A stretch of 64,000 bases of DNA from an uncultured Acetatifactor sp. (GCA_947627115.1 CANQUQ010000001.1:124001-188000); one strand, 5' to 3'. Numbered from the stretch's first letter, positions 27,752 to 36,954 are shown. The notes: generated from the sequence alone by a model not told the origin. Numbers and translations are program-made.

Positions 27752-28751
27752 TCACCTCCGTCACATAGATTCCCGTTTTTTTCAACTCCCGAATAATATC
27801 CGCCTGCTGTCCGCCGTCCTCCGGCAGACCGAGAATCATCTCACCGACCGCTTTCCCGCCGATATTTTTTGTGTCGGCTTTCAGAATGTTGACGGGAATC
27901 TGCAGCTTGAGTATCAAATTGGAAAGAATCGGCTCATACGCTGAATTTTCCCGAAAGACGATTCGTATCCTGCGCCCTTCCTCCAGCTTTTCCAGAGGCT
28001 GGAAGGAAATTTTCTTTCCCAGCAGAAGCTCTCTGGCCGCATCCGACTTCGGATCGCTGAAAATTTCCTCCACTCTTCCCGTCTCCACCAGTCTTCCGCT
28101 GTCTATAATAGCCACTTTTTTGCAGACATCCGTCACCACGGACATCTGATGCGTTATGATCACAACGGTTATGCCAAGCTTTTCATTGATTTCCTTGATC
28201 AAGTCCAGAATGGAAGCCGTCGTCTGAGGATCCAGCGCACTGGTCGCTTCGTCGCACAGAAGGATCTGCGGATCCGTGGCAAGCGCTCTGGCGATCGCCA
28301 CCCGCTGCTTTTGACCGCCGGACAACTGGGAGGGATAGGCCTTTGCCTTCTCCTCGATCTTTACCAGCTTCAAGAGCTCAAGAGCCCGCTTCTTTGCCTC
28401 CCTGCGCTTCGTGCCGTTGATTTCAAGGGAAAAGCACACATTGTCAAGGACATTTCTCTGCTCCAGAAGATTGAAGTTCTGAAAAATCATTCCTATTCTG
28501 GAACGCATCCTGCGCAGCTCACGCTCTGAGAGCGTTCCGAGATCGACACCCTCTATATATATGTTTCCGTCCGTAGGTCTTTCCAGAAAATTGATGGAAC
28601 GCACCAGAGTACTCTTTCCCGCCCCTGACATTCCGATCACTCCGAAGATATCCCCTTTTTCAATTGTCAGGCTCACATCGTTCAGCGCGGCGATGGTATG
28701 CCCTTCTATGTCAAAATTTTTTGTCAGATGTTTTATCTCGACTGCAATCAT
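27738..28751 (-). CDS. metN: Methionine-type ABC ATPase (MetN) with NIL domain
   Basis: 337 residues: ABC domain (Walker A GMSGAGKST, signature [15 protein letters not shown], Walker B ILLCDEATSALDP, switch VIITHQM) followed from about residue 255 by a C-terminal ACT-like NIL domain. In E. coli MetN, this domain binds methionine and inhibits transport. The presence of NIL supports methionine or a close analogue as substrate. AAGGTGG precedes the ATG at 28751; the longer ORF start has no such site. Confidence 0.94.
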   Translation of the reverse strand: MIAVEIKHLTKNFDIEGHTIAALNDVSLTIEKGDIFGVIGMSGAGKSTLVRSINFLERPTDGNIYIEGVDLGTLSERELRRMRSRIGMIFQNFNLLEQRNVLDNVCFSLEINGTKRREAKKRALELLKLVKIEEKAKAYPSQLSGGQKQRVAIARALATDPQILLCDEATSALDPQTTASILDLIKEINEKLGITVVIITHQMSVVTDVCKKVAIIDSGRLVETGRVEEIFSDPKSDAARELLLGKKISFQPLEKLEEGRRIRIVFRENSAYEPILSNLILKLQIPVNILKADTKNIGGKAVGEMILGLPEDGGQQADIIRELKKTGIYVTEVSEIE

Positions 28752-28775
28752 AGTCTTCCACCTTATCATTATAAT

Positions 28776-28801
28776 AAGGAGAGGCTCATGTGCCTCTCCT
28801 T
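28776..28801 (-). other. Intercistronic hairpin between binding protein and metN
   Basis: AAGGAGAGGC and GCCTCTCCTT form a perfect 10-bp stem with a 6-nt loop. On the minus strand it is followed by TTATTATAAT, not a clean T run. It could be a weak terminator or a stabiliser that leaves more mRNA for the binding protein than for the membrane parts, as in other binding-protein operons. Confidence 0.75.
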
Positions 28802-28812
28802 ACCTCACATTC

Positions 28813-30498
28813 CTATTCCTCGAAGAAGATCACAGCTCCGTCATACGTGTCCTCGATAAATTTTTTGATATCGTCAGATCTTAAAACGGTGACCAGAGCT
28901 TTGATCTTGTCTGTATTCTCATTTCCCTCGTAAACTCCGATGATATTTACATAGGTCTGTGCTGCGAGGGAATCGCTCGCCTCATAGGCGATCGCATCCC
29001 GGCCCACGGAATACCCTGCTTCCAGTGCATAGTTGCCGTTCAATACGACATATTCCACTTCTCCGACGACTCTTGCCACCTGTGCGGCTTCCAGCTCCAC
29101 GAACTCAATATTGTGAGGGTTGTCTTTGATATCGTTGACCGTGGCGGTAAGCCCTGCGCCGTCGTTCAACGTGAGCAGCCCGTTGTCCTGTAAAAGAAGC
29201 AGCGCTCTCGCCTCGTTGGTGGTGTCGTTGGGAATCGCTATCTTGTCTCCGTCCGCTATCTCATCCAGACTCTTCTTCGTGCCGGGATATATTCCAAAGG
29301 GCTCATAGTGGATCCCGCCGGCGCTTACGATATGCGTTCCCTTTTCCTCATTGAAGCTGTTCAGATAAGGGAGATGCTGTGAATAGTTCGCGTCAAATTC
29401 TCCGGACTCCACCACCAGGTTGGGCTGAACATAATCCTCAAATTCTACGATGTCCAGTTCATATCCGTAATCCTTGAGGATCTCCGCTGCCTTTTCCAGA
29501 ATTTCCGCGTGCGGGATGGGGGACGCGGCGATCTTTATGACCTGGCCATTTCCCGGTACAATATCCAGTGCCTGTTCGGTGCCCTGTTCCGCAGCCGTTT
29601 CTGTCGTCCCTGCGTCTGCAGAAGTCTTTCCGCCCTCTACCACCAGCGTATCCTCATAGTCCGCGCCGTAAGTATCGAGTAATGTGGCCTCATAGTCGGC
29701 ATGGAAGAACCCCTCCTGGCCCAGCGCTTCGATCTCCGCGTTCAACCATTCCAGCAGCGAACTGTTTCCTTTTGAAACCGCGGGAGCTATGGTATCCTGA
29801 CTGCCAAGGGAGGGAATCCCCACCACATAGCCTTCATTCTCCAGCGCATATGCGATCACCTCGGTGTTGTCATTCGCCCATGCGACGCCGGTTCCGTTTT
29901 CAAACGCGGTCTTGGCCGAAGCGTAGGTATCGAATTTCTGAAGCTTGATATCCGGATGGTTCTCTTCCAGATAAGTCTCCGCCGTCGTTCCGGAAATCAC
30001 GATTACCTGATCGTCGGCTGAAATCTGGCTCAGGTCTTCGATCACATGATCCTCAGGTGAAACAACGCCGAGCGCCACATTCATATAAGGAAGCGCAAAA
30101 TCCACTTTCTCCGCACGTTCCTCCGTCACCGTAAAGTTCGCAAGTACAATGTCCACTTTTCCCGTTTCAAGATATTCGACCCTGCTTGCCGCCTCCGTGG
30201 ATACATAATTGATCTTGACGCCGAGATCCTCTCCGATCCTCTCCGCAAAGTACACGTCGTATCCCTGGTAATCGCCGTTTTCGTCCACGTATCCGAAGGG
30301 ATTTTTGTCTGAGAAGACGCCGATATTGATCTCACCGCTGGATTTGATCTCGTCAACAGTCCTATAGACCCTGTCGTTGGTATCGGCTGTGTTATTGGCT
30401 TCCTGCGCATCGGTCTGCCCGCAGCCTGCCAGCAGACCGATGCCTACTGCCAAGGTCAACGCCGACGTGACCAGTTTTCCGAAAATACTCTTTTTCAT
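28813..30498 (-). CDS. Fused lipoprotein: polar-amino-acid binding domain plus MetQ/NlpA binding domain
   Basis: 561 residues. A signal peptide ends in a lipobox (LLAGC, Cys26). Residues about 48-285 are an SBP_bac_3 domain (INIGVFSDKNPFGYVDENG, DIVLANFTVTEERAEKVDF). A Ser/Thr/Ala/Glu/Gly-rich linker follows (about 286-319). Residues 320-561 are a complete NlpA/MetQ domain (VIKIAASPIPHAEILEKAA, FDANYSQHLPYL, IAIPNDTTNEARALLLLQ, IEFVELEAAQVAR) with no second signal sequence. One anchored protein therefore carries two different receptor folds. It is the first gene of an operon with both MetNI and a polar-amino-acid ABC module. Neither domain looks truncated. The ligands are unknown; a sulfur amino acid such as methionine or cystine is plausible. 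Confidence 0.93.
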   Translation of the reverse strand: MKKSIFGKLVTSALTLAVGIGLLAGCGQTDAQEANNTADTNDRVYRTVDEIKSSGEINIGVFSDKNPFGYVDENGDYQGYDVYFAERIGEDLGVKINYVSTEAASRVEYLETGKVDIVLANFTVTEERAEKVDFALPYMNVALGVVSPEDHVIEDLSQISADDQVIVISGTTAETYLEENHPDIKLQKFDTYASAKTAFENGTGVAWANDNTEVIAYALENEGYVVGIPSLGSQDTIAPAVSKGNSSLLEWLNAEIEALGQEGFFHADYEATLLDTYGADYEDTLVVEGGKTSADAGTTETAAEQGTEQALDIVPGNGQVIKIAASPIPHAEILEKAAEILKDYGYELDIVEFEDYVQPNLVVESGEFDANYSQHLPYLNSFNEEKGTHIVSAGGIHYEPFGIYPGTKKSLDEIADGDKIAIPNDTTNEARALLLLQDNGLLTLNDGAGLTATVNDIKDNPHNIEFVELEAAQVARVVGEVEYVVLNGNYALEAGYSVGRDAIAYEASDSLAAQTYVNIIGVYEGNENTDKIKALVTVLRSDDIKKFIEDTYDGAVIFFEE

Positions 30499-30557
30499 AA
30501 TCTATCCTCCTGCTTCGTTTTGGTGGTGTCAAATCCCACCTGCTCTTTGTTTTGACT

Positions 30558-30586
30558 ATCATATCATCAGAAGCTTGTTTTGAAAA
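30558..30586 (-). promoter_or_regulatory. Predicted promoter of the dual ABC transport operon
   Basis: TTTTCA and TATGAT are separated by 17 bp on the minus strand, about 60 nt upstream of the fused binding-protein gene. The -35 is weak, which fits activation by the LysR regulator. Confidence 0.6.
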
Positions 30587-30608
30587 TTCGCTTCCTTTTA
30601 TCATTGAT

Positions 30609-30625
30609 GATAAGCTATCCTTATC
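30609..30625. promoter_or_regulatory. Candidate LysR operator
   Basis: GATAAG-N5-CTTATC is a perfect dyad that contains the T-N11-A pattern of LysR-type binding sites. It lies about 60 bp upstream of the predicted transcription start, the usual activating position. A second overlapping dyad (TTATCATTGATGATAA) adjoins it. The regulator gene is next door. Confidence 0.6.
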
Positions 30626-30640
30626 ACAGATCAAAATTAA

Positions 30641-30665
30641 AAGGCTGCCCTTTTTGAGCAGCCTT
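30641..30665 (-). terminator. Terminator of the lysR gene
   Basis: AAGGCTGC pairs with GCAGCCTT, followed on the minus strand by TTAATTTT, so lysR and the transport operon are separate transcripts although on the same strand. Confidence 0.75.
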
Positions 30666-30691
30666 CAATCCGTCCCTGTTTTCCATGCGGT

Positions 30692-31597
30692 CTACAATTC
30701 CTTATATTTTAAGAGCTCTTCCACATACCTTCCCCCATAGGCAGACAAGGTAATTCCCTTGCGCATAATATAACCTATGATCAGCGGATCCTCCTCCTGA
30801 AGCTTTATGGACACCAGGCCCGGCAAAATCGCATCCTCCCCTGAGAGCATTCCCGAACCGACGGCGTATCCGCCAAGCTCCGCAATGATCTCCATCGTCG
30901 TCGCCCGGTCGTCAGACTTGATCATCTTATCAAAATCATAGTCCGCCATCGCTTCCTCTGTAAGATAGAAATTACCGTCATTGGTCTGATCGAAGGAAAC
31001 GCAGGGGTATCCCTTCAGCTCATCCAGGGATATTGTCCTGCGATCGGCGAACTCGTGATCCTTCCATACATAAATGTAGGTATCACGCTTCATCAGCGGT
31101 ACGAACTCCAACTGATAATCCTTAAACAGCTTCTTGATCACATCTTCATTGGAACTGGAAAAGGAAATGACGCCGATCTCACTTTTTAAACTGTGCACAT
31201 CTTCCAACACTTCCTTGGTCTTGGTCTCATGAATGGAAAACACATATTTTTCAGGTTCCATGCTTCGTATCGTATCCGTAAAGGCCTTTACGGAAAAATT
31301 GTAATGCTGGGTAGACACGGAAAACCGTTCCTTGTCGCTGTCCTTTGACAGATACCTGCCCTCAAGGATCTCATACTGACCGACCGCCTTCTTGGCATAA
31401 GAGACAAATTCTCTTCCCTCATCTGTCAGGGAAATTCCTTTATTGGTTCTCTCAAAGATCAGAATTCCCAGCTCTTCTTCCAGTTCACGGATACTTGCGG
31501 AAAGTGCCGGCTGAGACACATATAATCTTGTGGATGCCTCCCTCATGGAAGATGAGCCTGCAACCGCAAGCACATATTTTATCTGATTGATATTCAT
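30692..31597 (-). CDS. LysR-family transcriptional regulator
   Basis: 301 residues: N-terminal helix-turn-helix (QIKYVLAVAGSSSMREASTRLYVSQPALSASIRELEEELG) and a C-terminal periplasmic-binding-like effector domain. It lies directly upstream of the fused binding protein, on the same strand, and a T-N11-A dyad is found in between. It is therefore the probable activator of the dual ABC operon; the co-inducer is unknown. LysR members of this kind control sulfur amino acid uptake in several Firmicutes. Confidence 0.93.
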   Translation of the reverse strand: MNINQIKYVLAVAGSSSMREASTRLYVSQPALSASIRELEEELGILIFERTNKGISLTDEGREFVSYAKKAVGQYEILEGRYLSKDSDKERFSVSTQHYNFSVKAFTDTIRSMEPEKYVFSIHETKTKEVLEDVHSLKSEIGVISFSSSNEDVIKKLFKDYQLEFVPLMKRDTYIYVWKDHEFADRRTISLDELKGYPCVSFDQTNDGNFYLTEEAMADYDFDKMIKSDDRATTMEIIAELGGYAVGSGMLSGEDAILPGLVSIKLQEEDPLIIGYIMRKGITLSAYGGRYVEELLKYKEL

Positions 31598-31667
31598 ATC
31601 GTTTCAAAAACTCCTCTTTTGCATCCGATAATCCGGCCGCAGGACATCGAAAGCGTGTACACGCGAT

Positions 31668-31701
31668 AAAAAACGGCATGATCTCAGTCACGCCGCTTTT
31701 T
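31668..31701. terminator. Bidirectional hairpin terminator
   Basis: AAAAAACGGCATGA pairs with TCACGCCGCTTTTT (with G-U pairs) around a 6-nt loop, with T runs on both strands. It follows the DUF6465 gene on the minus strand. Confidence 0.8.
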
Positions 31702-31745
31702 ACGATCAGAACAATTATTTTCCCGAAACCGCCGCCGGTCAATTC

Positions 31746-32264
31746 TTAAATATCAAAGGAGCCGGTGAACTGGTTCATTACATAGTAGACCTTGTTCTCT
31801 TCGGGCTTTACATAAAGGTCGATGTTCGTCAGATCTCTTACCTTCTGCTTCAGATCGTACTTCCATACGTCCTTGGCTATCTTTTCCAGATCCTCCTGAG
31901 CGTAGGACTTGCCGGAGAACTGTACATGCAGAGCAACCTTAAGCTCCGCCTTTTTTGCTGCCTTCTTTGCGGGAGCCTTCTTTACAGGCTCTTTCTTTGC
32001 AGCGGCCTTGGGAGCGGTCTCCTTCTTTACCGCAGCCTTGGGAGCTGCCTCCTTCTTTGCAGCGGCCTTGGGAGCTGCCGCTTTCTTCACTGCCACAGCC
32101 TTGGGCGCTGCGTCCTTTTTCTCCTCTACCTTGGGAGCCTCTTTCTTCTCCTCCGCCTTGGGAGCCGCAACGGTGGCTACAGGCTTCTTTACCTCTACCT
32201 TAGGTGCTGCTGCCGTCTCTGCAACTTTTGCCACAGGCTTTACTGCCTTCTTAGGTGCTGCCAT
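31746..32264 (-). CDS. DUF6465-like Lys/Ala/Pro-rich protein
   Basis: 172 residues. The first about 105 are low-complexity repeats of Lys, Ala, Pro and Glu (APKAAAKKEAAPKAAVKKE), resembling histone H1 tails. A C-terminal domain of about 65 residues follows (KVALHVQFSGKSYAQEDLEKIAKDVWKYDL...YYVMNQFTGSFDI), which I recognise as the DUF6465 family common in Lachnospiraceae. The ATG at 32264 has AAAGGAG upstream and removes 27 spurious residues of the ORF. The basic repeats suggest nucleic-acid or polyanion binding, but the function is unknown. It is monocistronic, with a strong predicted promoter. Confidence 0.8.
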   Translation of the reverse strand: MAAPKKAVKPVAKVAETAAAPKVEVKKPVATVAAPKAEEKKEAPKVEEKKDAAPKAVAVKKAAAPKAAAKKEAAPKAAVKKETAPKAAAKKEPVKKAPAKKAAKKAELKVALHVQFSGKSYAQEDLEKIAKDVWKYDLKQKVRDLTNIDLYVKPEENKVYYVMNQFTGSFDI

Positions 32265-32371
32265 ACTTAATACTCCTTTCTTGTCATATGAATGACATAC
32301 GAATGATAATCGCTTATAATAACTCCTCAACAAGCTTGCTATCATCGGGTCGTTTATGCTTGCTTGAAAAC

Positions 32372-32400
32372 AGTTTATTCCTTTTCATGGAAATTGTCAA
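32372..32400 (-). promoter_or_regulatory. Predicted promoter of the DUF6465 gene
   Basis: TTGACA and TAAACT separated by 17 bp on the minus strand, about 105 nt before the ATG. A consensus -35 suggests strong constitutive expression. Confidence 0.65.
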
Positions 32401-32418
32401 CTACACATATACTTTTCT

Positions 32419-33270
32419 TTATCCCGCCACCGCAAAATAAATCAGAACGACTGCTCCGAGGACTATGCGATACCATCCGAAGATCTTAAAGTCATGCTTT
32501 TTGATGTATCCCATCAGAAAGCGGAGCACGAACAGCGAGACCACAAAGGAAACGATCATTCCCACCAGTAAAAGAGTTAGCTCTGACGAGGTGAACGCAG
32601 CCCCGAATTTGATCACCTTCAACAGACTGGCACCGAACATCACCGGAATTGCCAAAAAGAACGTGTACTCTGCGGCAACGGTCCTGGACACTCCGATGAG
32701 CAGCGCGCCCACGATCGTCGCACCGGAACGGGAGGTTCCGGGAAACACTGCGGCGATCACCTGAAAGACACCTATCAGCAACGCCGTCTGATAGGTGATC
32801 TGCGACAGCTTTCTCACCTTGGGCCTTCTGCCCTTGTTCCAGTTCTCTATGACAAGAAACGCTACGCCGAACAGAATCAGTGCGAGCGCAACGCAGGTGG
32901 GATTATAGAAGAGCGCGTTCAGCACATCGTCGAACAGCAGGCCGATGACGGCCGCGGGCACACAGGACACCAATATCTTGGACCACAGGATCCATATATC
33001 CTTTTTGAAATAGGAGCCCACGCCGGTCCGTCCCTGTCTGGACCCCGGAGTCAGCGCGAACGGCCATATCTGATTCCAGAATAATATCACCACGGCCAGA
33101 ATAGCCCCCAGCTGAATGACTACGTCGAACATATCAAAAAATTCTTCACTGGTACTCTCAAAGGGAATCAGCTGTTCCAGCAGGATCAGATGTCCTGTGC
33201 TGCTGATGGGCAGCCATTCGGTGACCCCTTCCACAATTCCGTAGATGAACGCCTTAATGACTTCAAACAT
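32419..33270 (-). CDS. uppP: Undecaprenyl-diphosphatase
   Basis: 283 residues, with about eight hydrophobic helices. Family motifs are present: GIVEGVTEWLPISSTGHLIL near residue 12 (the EGxTEFLPISSTGH box) and PGTSRSGATIVGALLIG near residue 175. It recycles undecaprenyl pyrophosphate for wall and surface-glycan synthesis and can confer bacitracin tolerance. It lies 22 nt behind the patatin gene, perhaps co-transcribed. Confidence 0.96.
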   Translation of the reverse strand: MFEVIKAFIYGIVEGVTEWLPISSTGHLILLEQLIPFESTSEEFFDMFDVVIQLGAILAVVILFWNQIWPFALTPGSRQGRTGVGSYFKKDIWILWSKILVSCVPAAVIGLLFDDVLNALFYNPTCVALALILFGVAFLVIENWNKGRRPKVRKLSQITYQTALLIGVFQVIAAVFPGTSRSGATIVGALLIGVSRTVAAEYTFFLAIPVMFGASLLKVIKFGAAFTSSELTLLLVGMIVSFVVSLFVLRFLMGYIKKHDFKIFGWYRIVLGAVVLIYFAVAG

Positions 33271-33292
33271 GAATTCAACTCCTTCTCCCTGC

Positions 33293-34141
33293 CTAAGGTT
33301 CCAAAAATCTCATAAGCTCATCATAACGTTCCGCAATATCATCATAACCCTGTTGATAAAGAATACGAAGCTTTTCAGGATCCTTTTCCACCCGTTTTAC
33401 ATTGCCGGCCGTCTTGGGACGGATCACGAACGCCCTGCCCTCCCGGCGCTGTTCTTCAATATAGGCAAGCTGCTCATTGTAGTTGATATGCCTCTCCGCC
33501 ATCAGCTGGCCCACCTTGGGATAGTTGATGTAACGCGCCCGGACCAGACCGAGATGTCTGGACGGCTTCCTTACATAACCGATCTCCTTCGTCATGATCA
33601 CGACATTTTTCTGATTGCCGCTCAGAACGGACTGCTGCAGGGGAATGGAATCACTGATCCCGCCGTCCAGATAATACCTGCCGTCGATCTTCACATTTCT
33701 GGACACCAGCGGCAGCGACGCGGAAGCCCTTATTTTTGTAATATCCTTTTTCATATCGCGGATCCGGAAATATTCCGGCTTGCCCGTAACAATATCGGTG
33801 GCCACGCTGTAGGCCTTACCGCGGTACTGCAGAAATGCATCGTAGTCATAGGGATACAGATAGTCCGGGATCAGGCTATAGCAGATATCCACATTGAAAA
33901 GATCGCCCGTGGTCAGCAGACTTTCCAGGCTGCAATAACGTCTGGTGTCCAGATAGTCCACGCTGATATCCAACGCTCTTCCCCGCTGTTTGGAGAGATA
34001 GCTGCACATGTGGCATGCGCCGGCGGATACCCCGTACACACTGGAGAACTCAATGCCTTTGTCCAGAAAAAAGTCAAGGACACCGGCAGTATACACTCCT
34101 TTCATTCCGCCGCCTTCCAGAATCAGTCCGGCCTGATACAT
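33293..34141 (-). CDS. Patatin-like phospholipase
   Basis: 282 residues of the bacterial patatin (RssA/YlbK-like) family. The oxyanion loop GGGMKG is near the N-terminus, the nucleophile elbow is GVSAG (about residue 40) and the dyad aspartate is in YLDGGISDSIP. It probably acts as a cytosolic lipid acyl hydrolase; no signal peptide is seen. It lies 22 nt behind the aminotransferase. Confidence 0.92.
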   Translation of the reverse strand: MYQAGLILEGGGMKGVYTAGVLDFFLDKGIEFSSVYGVSAGACHMCSYLSKQRGRALDISVDYLDTRRYCSLESLLTTGDLFNVDICYSLIPDYLYPYDYDAFLQYRGKAYSVATDIVTGKPEYFRIRDMKKDITKIRASASLPLVSRNVKIDGRYYLDGGISDSIPLQQSVLSGNQKNVVIMTKEIGYVRKPSRHLGLVRARYINYPKVGQLMAERHINYNEQLAYIEEQRREGRAFVIRPKTAGNVKRVEKDPEKLRILYQQGYDDIAERYDELMRFLEP

Positions 34142-34163
34142 AGATCGATCACCTCACAATTTT

Positions 34164-35348
34164 TTATGTATATTCCTCTCTTACAAATCTGCGCAGAGCT
34201 TCCAGAGACCTCTCTACCTTTTCCGTGTCGATACAGTATGCCATGCGGAAATATCCCGGCGCTCCAAAGGTATCTCCCGGCACAAGGATCAGATCGTATT
34301 TTAAGGCCTTCCTGCAAAAGACCTTCGCGTCTTCCTCCAGTGCCTTCGGAAAAATGTAAAAAGTCCCGCCCGGCTTCACACAGGAAAATCCCAGCGCGGT
34401 AAGTTCCTTATACAAAATGTTCATGTTGGTCTCATAGACGCTCAGATCCGCCGTCTTATCCAGCAGCCGCGCCGTCACCAGTTGAAAGAGGGACGGGGGA
34501 CAGTTGTGCCCGATGCCCCGCGAGATCTGACCGCACATGTTGACCATCAGCTCCGCGTCCTTGCAGTTAGGATTGACGGCCACATATCCGATGCGCTCTC
34601 CGGGCAGGGACAGTGCTTTTGAAAAGGAATAGCACATGATTGTATTGTCGTAGAAGGCAGATACACAGGGCGCCTCCACCCCGTCGAACACGATCTCTCT
34701 GTAGGGTTCATCCGAGATCAGATAAATGTCGTGTCCGTATTCTGCGGATCTTTCTCTGAGAATATCTGCCAGCTTCCGCAGCGTCTCGGCAGAGTAGACC
34801 ACACCGGAAGGATTATTGGGCGTATTGATGAGCACCGCCATCACCTTGGGAGACAGCATTTCACAAAATCTTTCGATATTGATCTGAAAGCTGTCCGTGT
34901 CGGGCGGCACGACCTTCAGCACCGCTCCCGTCAGATCCACATACGGGCGGTACTCAGGGAAGAACGGCGCAAATGTCAGGATCTCGTCCCCCGGTTCTGT
35001 CACCAGCCGGAAAGCATGGGCCAGCGCACCGGCCGCGCCGCAAGCCATAAAGATATGCTCCTTTCTGTACGGAAGTCCGAACCGGTCCTTCAGGGATTCC
35101 GCCACCGCCTCCCTGACGGAGGTAATGCCCAGACTTGGACTGTAGCCATGCGTTGTTCCTGCCTCCATGGTGGCGTAATAGATCACCTGGGAAGTCACGT
35201 CGTCGGGAACGGGAACGGAAGGATTTCCCAGGCTATAGTCGAACACGTTCTCATAGCCGATCTCATTTCCCCGTGCCGTGGCAAACTCCGACAGCTCTCT
35301 GATAACAGATTTTCCCGATAACATATCCTTATATTTTTGAACTAACAT
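34164..35348 (-). CDS. PLP-dependent class I/II aminotransferase
   Basis: 394 residues with the fold type I pattern: FDYSLGNPSVPVPDDV, TPNNPSGVVYSAETL, ISDEPYREIVFDG and the PLP lysine in YSFSKALSLPGERIGY, plus an arginine in the C-terminal FRMAYCI. It resembles the AspC/AlaT group of Clostridia. The amino-acid partner cannot be fixed from sequence. The gene precedes patatin and uppP with short gaps. Confidence 0.9.
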   Translation of the reverse strand: MLVQKYKDMLSGKSVIRELSEFATARGNEIGYENVFDYSLGNPSVPVPDDVTSQVIYYATMEAGTTHGYSPSLGITSVREAVAESLKDRFGLPYRKEHIFMACGAAGALAHAFRLVTEPGDEILTFAPFFPEYRPYVDLTGAVLKVVPPDTDSFQINIERFCEMLSPKVMAVLINTPNNPSGVVYSAETLRKLADILRERSAEYGHDIYLISDEPYREIVFDGVEAPCVSAFYDNTIMCYSFSKALSLPGERIGYVAVNPNCKDAELMVNMCGQISRGIGHNCPPSLFQLVTARLLDKTADLSVYETNMNILYKELTALGFSCVKPGGTFYIFPKALEEDAKVFCRKALKYDLILVPGDTFGAPGYFRMAYCIDTEKVERSLEALRRFVREEYT

Positions 35349-35415
35349 CTCTGCCTCCTGCTATATCCCCCGAACCATTTTTTCATTCAGGCCGCAATCC
35401 AATTATACTCCTTTT

Positions 35416-36942
35416 TCAGTTCTTTACAAGAGGCGTTATCTCGCTTTCCTCCTGCTCTGCCCACACCAGCGCGCATTTCACGGCTCTTTTCCAGCCCCTT
35501 AAAAGCTGTGAACGCTTCTCCTCCTGCATAGCAGGCGGAAAGACCTTTCCGATCTGCCAGTTCTCCCGGATCTCATCCCGGTCCCTCCAGTAATTCACCG
35601 CAAGACCTGCCAGATAAGCAGCCCCAAGAGCCGTGGTCTCAATGCAGCGGGGCCTGTGTACCGGCGTGTTGACAATATCCGCCTGGAACTGCATCAGGAA
35701 GTCGTTCGCACTGGCGCCTCCGTCCACCTTGAGACTGTTCAGGTGAATCCCGCTGTCCTGCTCCATGGCGCGAAGCACATCCGCCGTCTGATAGGCGATG
35801 GATTCCAGCACGGCCCTGATAAAATGCTCCTTGGTGCATCCTCTGGTAATTCCCACAACGGTGCCTCTGGCATACTGATTCCAATAGGGGGCGCCCATGC
35901 CGGCAAAGGCAGGCACAATATACACGCCTGCTGTATCCTCCACCGCCTCGCTGTACTTCTGGGACTGGGGAGCATCCTTGATCATGCGCAGGCTGTCGCG
36001 GAGCCACTGGACCCCGGCTCCCGCCACAAAAACACTTCCCTCCAGAGCATACTCAGGGACCGTATCCGTTCCCGCCGCGATGGTAGTCAAAAGGCCCGAC
36101 TTGGAGACAATGGCCTGAGAACCCGTGTTCATCAAAAGAAAGCAGCCTGTTCCGTATGTATTCTTCACATCGCCCTGCTCAAAACAGCACTGGCCGAACA
36201 GCGCCGCCTGCTGGTCCCCGGCGGCTCCGGCGATAGGAATCTCTCCGCCTAGGACAGAAGCGTCGGTATGCCCGAATACATATCCCGACGGCTTTACATC
36301 GGGCAGAAGGGACGCAGGGATCCGGAAGCGCTCCATGATCTCCTCATCCCAGCAGAGCCTGTGGATGTCGAACAGCATGGTCCGGGAAGCGTTGGTGTAA
36401 TCGGTCACATGTACCGCGCCCCTTGTCAGATTCCAGATGAGCCAGGTGTCCACCGTGCCGAACAGCAGATCCCCGGCCTCGGCTTTCTCTGCGGCCCCCG
36501 GCACGTTCTGCAGGATCCACGCTATTTTGGACGCGCTGAAATAGGCGTCGGGAATCAGCCCTGTCTTCTTCAGGATCACCTGGTCGAAGCCGTCCCGCTT
36601 CAGTTCCTCTATCATGCCGGATGTCCTGCGGCACTGCCAGACAATGGCATTGTACACAGGCTCTCCCGTGTGTCTGTCCCACAGAATAGTCGTCTCACGC
36701 TGATTGGTGATCCCGATGGCAGCGATCTGCTCCGGGGAGACTCCCTGAATGGCCATACATTCCGTGGCCACCGCCAGCTGGGAGGACCATATTTCCATGG
36801 GATTGTGCTCCACCCAGCCGGGCTTTGGGTAGATCTGCGTAAATTCCTTCTGGGACATGGAACAGATCCTGCCCGCCTTGTCGAACAAAATGCACCGGGA
36901 GCTGGTCGTTCCCTGGTCAAGCGCCATAATATATTTTTGCAT
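35416..36942 (-). CDS. glpK: Glycerol kinase
   Basis: 508 residues of the FGGY kinase family. The [18 protein letters not shown] start, [22 protein letters not shown] and the ATP-site region [17 protein letters not shown] are characteristic of GlpK. It phosphorylates glycerol to glycerol-3-phosphate for the dehydrogenase encoded upstream in the same operon (gap of 12 nt to the DUF1667 gene). No FPr-type regulation can be read directly. Confidence 0.97.
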   Translation of the reverse strand: MQKYIMALDQGTTSSRCILFDKAGRICSMSQKEFTQIYPKPGWVEHNPMEIWSSQLAVATECMAIQGVSPEQIAAIGITNQRETTILWDRHTGEPVYNAIVWQCRRTSGMIEELKRDGFDQVILKKTGLIPDAYFSASKIAWILQNVPGAAEKAEAGDLLFGTVDTWLIWNLTRGAVHVTDYTNASRTMLFDIHRLCWDEEIMERFRIPASLLPDVKPSGYVFGHTDASVLGGEIPIAGAAGDQQAALFGQCCFEQGDVKNTYGTGCFLLMNTGSQAIVSKSGLLTTIAAGTDTVPEYALEGSVFVAGAGVQWLRDSLRMIKDAPQSQKYSEAVEDTAGVYIVPAFAGMGAPYWNQYARGTVVGITRGCTKEHFIRAVLESIAYQTADVLRAMEQDSGIHLNSLKVDGGASANDFLMQFQADIVNTPVHRPRCIETTALGAAYLAGLAVNYWRDRDEIRENWQIGKVFPPAMQEEKRSQLLRGWKRAVKCALVWAEQEESEITPLVKN

Positions 36943-36954
36943 ATGCCCTCCTTT

